This document shows positions 59,784 to 64,000 of a stretch of 64,000 nt of DNA, piece after piece. Location: assembly GCF_021869535.1 (NCBI RefSeq), contig NW_026262712.1, positions 69,844,100 to 69,908,099 on the forward strand, written 5' to 3'. Numbering within the stretch: the stretch's first letter is position 1; each line of letters starts with the position of its first letter. Source of the stretch: Mytilus californianus. Its lineage: Eukaryota; Mollusca; Bivalvia; Mytilida; Mytilidae. The translations under genes and the position numbers were made by a program. The notes beneath the pieces were generated by a model. The model saw nothing but the letters and a program-made list of their open reading frames with translations. It did no database searches and was not told the origin of the DNA.

Positions 59784-60310
59784 GTTTAAACCATTGTCGT
59801 GACGTCAGCCTATTCATTTACCGTGGATTCTTTTTCTAGAATCAACGCTTTCTAAATCTGTCGCTGAAATGGATTCACCAAATTATATTCAATTGTTTCC
59901 TTTGTGTGCCTAATTTCATTAAGTTTGAATTAGCTAATTTACTGATTTCTGTTCACTAATGGAATGAATTTAAAAAATTACCTTTAATTTTTGTAATTTT
60001 TATATGCCTTCACTGGGAACCGAACCCGTCCTTGAAATCTGTTATGTGGGACTGACATCAACATATCGACGAAACCTCTCGGCTACGAATTGGTTACAAT
60101 TTATATGTCTATTTTATATATATCAATGAACATATGATATACATCGGTACAACGGACACACAGGATTTTTACCTTTATATATACATAATAGGCAATCGTA
60201 TAGTATAAGTTGGTAGCCGCGAGGTTAGCATGGTTAAGATCAATGAGTTAAAGAGTCAAGTTAAGGGTAGGGACTTGTCGGTTTAGGTTCAAATCCCTGT
60301 ATTATCTTTG
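59784..60310. mobile_element. Element with two divergent tRNA-like heads, copy 1
   Basis: Minus-strand head at about 60090-60010: A-box-like GTAGCCGAGAGGTTT and B-box-like GGGTTCGGTTCC, spaced as in a tRNA-Ser-like gene. Plus-strand head at about 60205-60300: TGGTAGCCGCGAGGTTAGC and GGTTCAAATCC. The two would be transcribed away from each other. The rest (TCTAGAATCAACGCTTTCTA, ACCAAATTATATTCAATTG) is shared with copy 2. Confidence 0.6.
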
Positions 60311-60628
60311 TTGTCGTTATTCTTTAGTTTTTCTGGTTTTTTTTCTTATTTTGTATGTAATTATGGATATTTTTGTAATAATGGCGAGTTTTACCGTTTA
60401 TTTTTGGATTATTATTGACTATTTCACATATTTGAAACGAAAATGATTACATTCAATTTGTCCATTTTTGTTTTATAAATATAGTAAGATTTTATCTGTT
60501 TTACTTCATAATTTTACACATGTTTATTTGCAAATTCCTATGCAAGTAAATCATGATGTGCCTAGAATTAGACTTCTTGCTAACAATTTCGGTAACATAC
60601 TTATTATATATACTTTATATATGCTCTT

Positions 60629-60684
60629 TGGTCAGGTTGTTGTCTCTTTGACACATTCCCCATTTCCATTCTCAATTGTATTAG
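60629..60684 (+). mobile_element. Terminal 55 bp of the second Penelope-like tail
   Basis: CTCTTTGGTCAGGTTGTTGT, CTCTTTGACACATTCCCC and ATTTCCATTCTCAATTGT. The open frame over it is chance. Confidence 0.65.
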
Positions 60685-60909
60685 GAATAAGTTCGAATAT
60701 GTCTTATTTTGTAAACACAGATAATATTCAGATGCCTGATAATTTAAAGGCAGACGTGTTGTGTTATATTTGTATTTTTCAAACCAATTAGTTGTGATCT
60801 TATATTTAGTAATGCATCGTTGAACATGAAACCATGGTTATTTAAACTCACTTACAATACCTTCTAATTAAGAAAAGGCTTTAATTTTGAAAAGACATTA
60901 ACACAATAG

Positions 60910-61029
60910 TTTAAGTTATAGATACAATGGATAAGCGTTGGTTCATGAAAAACAAACCATTCGCCCTCCGGTCTCATGGTTTCTTTTTCAAGAATCAACG
61001 CTTATTCATTGTATCTATATTACTTAAAC
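60910..61029. repeat. ~50-bp-arm hairpin at the left end of copy 2
   Basis: TTTAAGTTATAGATACAATG on the left is complementary to CATTGTATCTATATTACTTA on the right; arms 60910-60960 and 60975-61029 with a ~14-nt loop. Abuts the direct repeat that begins at 61023. Confidence 0.75.
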
Positions 61030-61525
61030 CATTTCCATGACGTCAGGCTATTCATTTAGCGTGGTTTATTTTTCTAGAATCAACGCTTCCTAAATCTGTC
61101 GCTGAAATAGACCCACCAAATTATATTCAATTGTTTCCTTTTTGTGCCTAGTTTCATTAAGTTTGAATTGGCTAATTTACTGATTTCTGTTCACAAATAG
61201 TATTAATTAAAAAAACTTGTAATGTTTATATGCCTTCACTGGGAATCGAACCCCTCCTTGAAATATGTTTTGTGTGACTGATATCAACACATCGACGAAA
61301 ACCTCTCGGCTACCAATATGTTGCAATTTAGATGTCTATTATATATAAATGAACGTATGATACACGTCGATACAATGAACACATAGGGATTGTACCTTTA
61401 TAAATACATAATGGACGATCCTATAGTATAAGTTCGTAGCCGCGAGATTAAGATCAATGAGTTACAAAGTCAAGTTAGAAGTTGTGACTTGTCGGTTTAG
61501 GTTCGAATCCCTGTTTTTTCTTTGT
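61023..61525. mobile_element. Element with two divergent tRNA-like heads, copy 2
   Basis: Direct repeat of 59784-60310. Here both B boxes are textbook: minus-strand GGGTTCGATTCC (61253-61242) with A-box-like GTAGCCGAGAGGTTT (61314-61300), and plus-strand GGTTCGAATCC (61500-61510) after CGTAGCCGCGAGATT (from about 61435). Confidence 0.65.
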
Positions 61526-61617
61526 TTTTTTCTTATTTGCTTATGTTAGTTTCGTGTAGATGTCCCTAATATTGTGCATTTGCATTGTATTGATTAAGAC
61601 TAAAATATTTTGTGGGT

Positions 61618-61775
61618 AAAAAACAAAGAGGCGGGAGATACCAGTGGTACATTAAAAACTCGTAATTTGAAGAGAAACTGACAGCGCCATGGCTAAAAAA
61701 AACCGAAAGACGACGGAAGACAAACCAGTCGACAAAATACAGCAAACCAAACTAAAGACTGAGCAACACTATCAT
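61618..61775 (-). mobile_element. Penelope-like 3' tail fragment
   Basis: GAGAAACTGACAGCGCCATG, GCTAAAAAAAACCGAAAGAC and ACTAAAGACTGAGCAACACT are the reverse complement of the tail at 1190-1352. Confidence 0.65.
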
Positions 61776-61799
61776 CACCAATAATGGGTGGGAAATGAA

Positions 61800-62957
61800 A
61801 TCTTAGATGCTACTAAAGTGTAAGATATAAGACTGCAAAAACAATGATATAAAAGAATCTATTTGATTCACGTTAATTCCACGCTTTTGTCGAATATCGC
61901 TTGGAGATGCTTGTGAAATAAAGATGTTTAAATCTATGGACAACTCTCTGTTATATCACTTTCGCGTGTTTTTTTTTTTCTGTCTGTCCCTTGTAAAATG
62001 GTTAACTAAGTGATATGAGCACTGATATCTCAATCTATTAATAACTTACATTTTCCCGTCCTTTTTACATTGAAGGATGTCAAAACATATATGATTGAAT
62101 AGTTCCTTTTCTAGCTGTAAATACCATATTCACACAAAGGTTCACATGGGTTCTTGAAAAGAATCAAATTCTAAAATTTAGCTTTCATTGAAAAATTGAT
62201 AGCTATGACGACAATGTGAATTTTACAGTGCGAGATGCACGTTTTGAAAATGCCAACTTTAATTGTGAATGATTTTTTTTATATTCTTTACCTATGGATA
62301 CCTTTATAACTTTAACTTGGGCAACATGTGTGGTATATATTTGGGTGATATATATATATATATACTTTCACCAGTAAAACATTCTTTATTTTGCCATCTG
62401 TGCCTAAGGTAAGTTTATTGTGATTTTACTGGAATAATGAATAGTATGACTGGTGTCTCTGTCTATAAGATATAATTGTTACTTAAGCATATGGACATTT
62501 TAAGATAAATTTAACGTTCTCAAAAGTCTACGAAATTTTCTGATAGATAAAAGGGATCTTATATTGAACCTGAATTAACATTGTACAGCACAAAATGTCG
62601 TCGGGTTCAATCAGTTTTACTTATGAAAACAAAAATCCACATTTATCTATCTAAGCCAAATGTCATAAAATTTAAAAAAAACATATAAATGACCACTTAT
62701 TCAAAAAAAAGAGATTAAAAAAGTTGCACTTTAAAATTTGACAGTGTCAAAATGTACTTGCTACTACAGAAAGCTTGCTATATTGTTGGTTGAATGATAC
62801 CGCTGAAGAAGAAATGATATTCACTCCAAACTGGTTTTAAGAAATCTCCTGAAATTGAAATTTAAAATATTTATATAAGGCTAGTGAGTGTCCAATTATT
62901 TTTATATTGTAAGTATCTAAATTTCATGCAGAACTTTGAAATGGTTAGGAAATGAAA
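61800..62957. other. No gene recognised
   Basis: AT-rich with a (TA)n run at about 62348-62364. Confidence 0.4.
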
Positions 62958-63380
62958 ATAAGGAGAAGTGTTATGATGGCGAAACGAGTCAATTAATCAT
63001 CAGTTACCAAAGAACGATGGTGTAAACAGGTATAGGTGTAGGTAATAACCGTATGACCTCCAACAATGGACAAAACCCATACCATATTCTTGTAAACGTG
63101 CATTCAAACCGATGCGTAATATTTCCAGTTTATGGATTGGCTTAGTAAATATTTTTCTCGCAATACTGTTTATTCCATCTGAAAGTGTGTCGTACAAGGT
63201 CGTAGGGAAAAGTTGTCATGGAATTTTACGGCTAGTGTTTTAACTCCAAACATACAAAGTGCATTGTCGGGAAAGAATCACGGTTACAAGGTATATTGTA
63301 AACGACTATGACAAAATGTGAAACAATTCAAAAGAGAAAACCAACTGTTAAAACAATAAACGAGAAACATTTATAGCTTG
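62958..63380 (+). repeat. Diverged copy of the GAGATGTGGTATGATTGCC repeat
   Basis: AATAAGGAGAAGTGTTATGATG, CAACAATGGACAAAACCCAT, ACTATGACAAAATGTGAAAC and ATAAACGAGAAACATTTATA keep the repeat order with many changes. Confidence 0.5.
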
Positions 63381-63459
63381 CTGTTAGTTTTTTTATTTTT
63401 TTTGCTCATGACAATCTGATGGGTCAAGCCGTTTCCAACTGATTTCTATAGTTTGTTCT

Positions 63460-63812
63460 TATTTTGTGCTGTTACACCTTTGTCGAAGAAAAGAAAAGAA
63501 AGATTCACATTTTGTCCTATCATCACTTTTATCCACCATTTTCTACATAAGAACATGCCTGTACCAAGTCAGGAATATGGCAGTTGTCGTTTGATGTGTT
63601 TGTGCCTTTGATTTTGCCATGTGAGTAGGGACTTTCCGTTTTGAATTTTCCTCGGAGTTCAGTATTTTTGTGATTTAACTTGTTATAACTGACTGTGGCT
63701 ATTGTTGAAGATCTTAACGTGACCTATACCTACTTATATCCACAAAAATTGAACTCTGGTGAATAGTTGTCTAATTGGCAATCATATCACATCTCTTAAT
63801 TTTTATATGACA
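63460..63812. repeat. Two adjoining interspersed repeat fragments
   Basis: CCTGTACCAAGTCAGGAATA, TAGGGACTTTCCGTTTTGAA and TTTTCCTCGGAGTTCAGTAT, then from 63720 GAACTCTGGTGAATAGTTGT and TTGGCAATCATATCACATCT. Both are phrases I recall as common in mussel sequence. Confidence 0.6.
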
Positions 63813-64000
63813 AACAGACCCCAACGACAACCACTGAATTACAAAATATCTTCATGTCAGATGAAGCGAACGTATACTCATTTTGTTAATTTACGTCCGT
63901 AAAGTGTGAACATGCTCGATCGTAACACATTCACTGCGATATGTAAACAACATACGATAGAACAGAGGGTAAGTAACTGTGTTGATAAATAGAAAGTTGA

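Noticed and set aside
60205..60305. Genuine tRNA gene
   Set aside because: A/B boxes are present but spacing is long, the arms do not form a clean cloverleaf by eye, and the unit is repeated with a second head in inverse orientation.

Overview
The window looks like nuclear DNA of a marine bivalve, most likely a mussel (Mytilus-type). It is AT-rich, its one real gene has many short exons and long introns, and it is packed with interspersed repeats of kinds I recall from mussel genomes. That assignment rests on recall, not on a search.

Left third (1-17.1 kb, possibly to ~24 kb for 5' UTR exons): one host gene on the minus strand. Thirteen coding exons join in perfect phase and encode the first 505 residues of a CRACR2A/EFCAB4-type protein: an EF-hand pair, a long coiled coil and an acidic linker. 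The Rab-like GTPase part expected for long isoforms would lie off the left edge. Its introns hold a tRNA-derived SINE, a retroelement 3' tail and several tandem repeats. Two tandem repeats have copied the gene's own splice sites: the exon 2 acceptor (91-bp array) and the exon 7 donor (50-bp duplication).

Middle (17-39 kb): no convincing host gene. There are TIR or foldback elements, degenerate tandem arrays, a palindrome, a LINE reverse-transcriptase fragment and a tRNA-derived SINE whose empty sites survive in inverted copies elsewhere in the window.

Right (39-64 kb): a mobile-element graveyard. A directly repeated 3,282-bp block carries three copies of a Penelope-like reverse transcriptase. 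The middle copy is a recombinant of the outer two, with the crossover confined to about 51 bp. Next come a 1.4-kb TIR element with a captured ORF fragment (48.5-49.9 kb), a ~5-kb element with ~0.5-kb terminal inverted repeats enclosing a decayed multi-block ORF of an unnamed family (51.7-56.7 kb), and a second Penelope-like element (56.8-59.0 kb) with an in-frame TGA exactly where the other family in this window has Cys. A pair of elements with divergent tRNA-like heads (59.8-61.5 kb) follows.

There is no operon-like cooperation. Apart from the CRACR2A-like gene, everything recognisable is mobile-element sequence, nearly all of it inactivated. The least familiar objects are the 51.7-56.7 kb element, the splice-site arrays inside the host gene, and the candidate UGA/Cys replacement.
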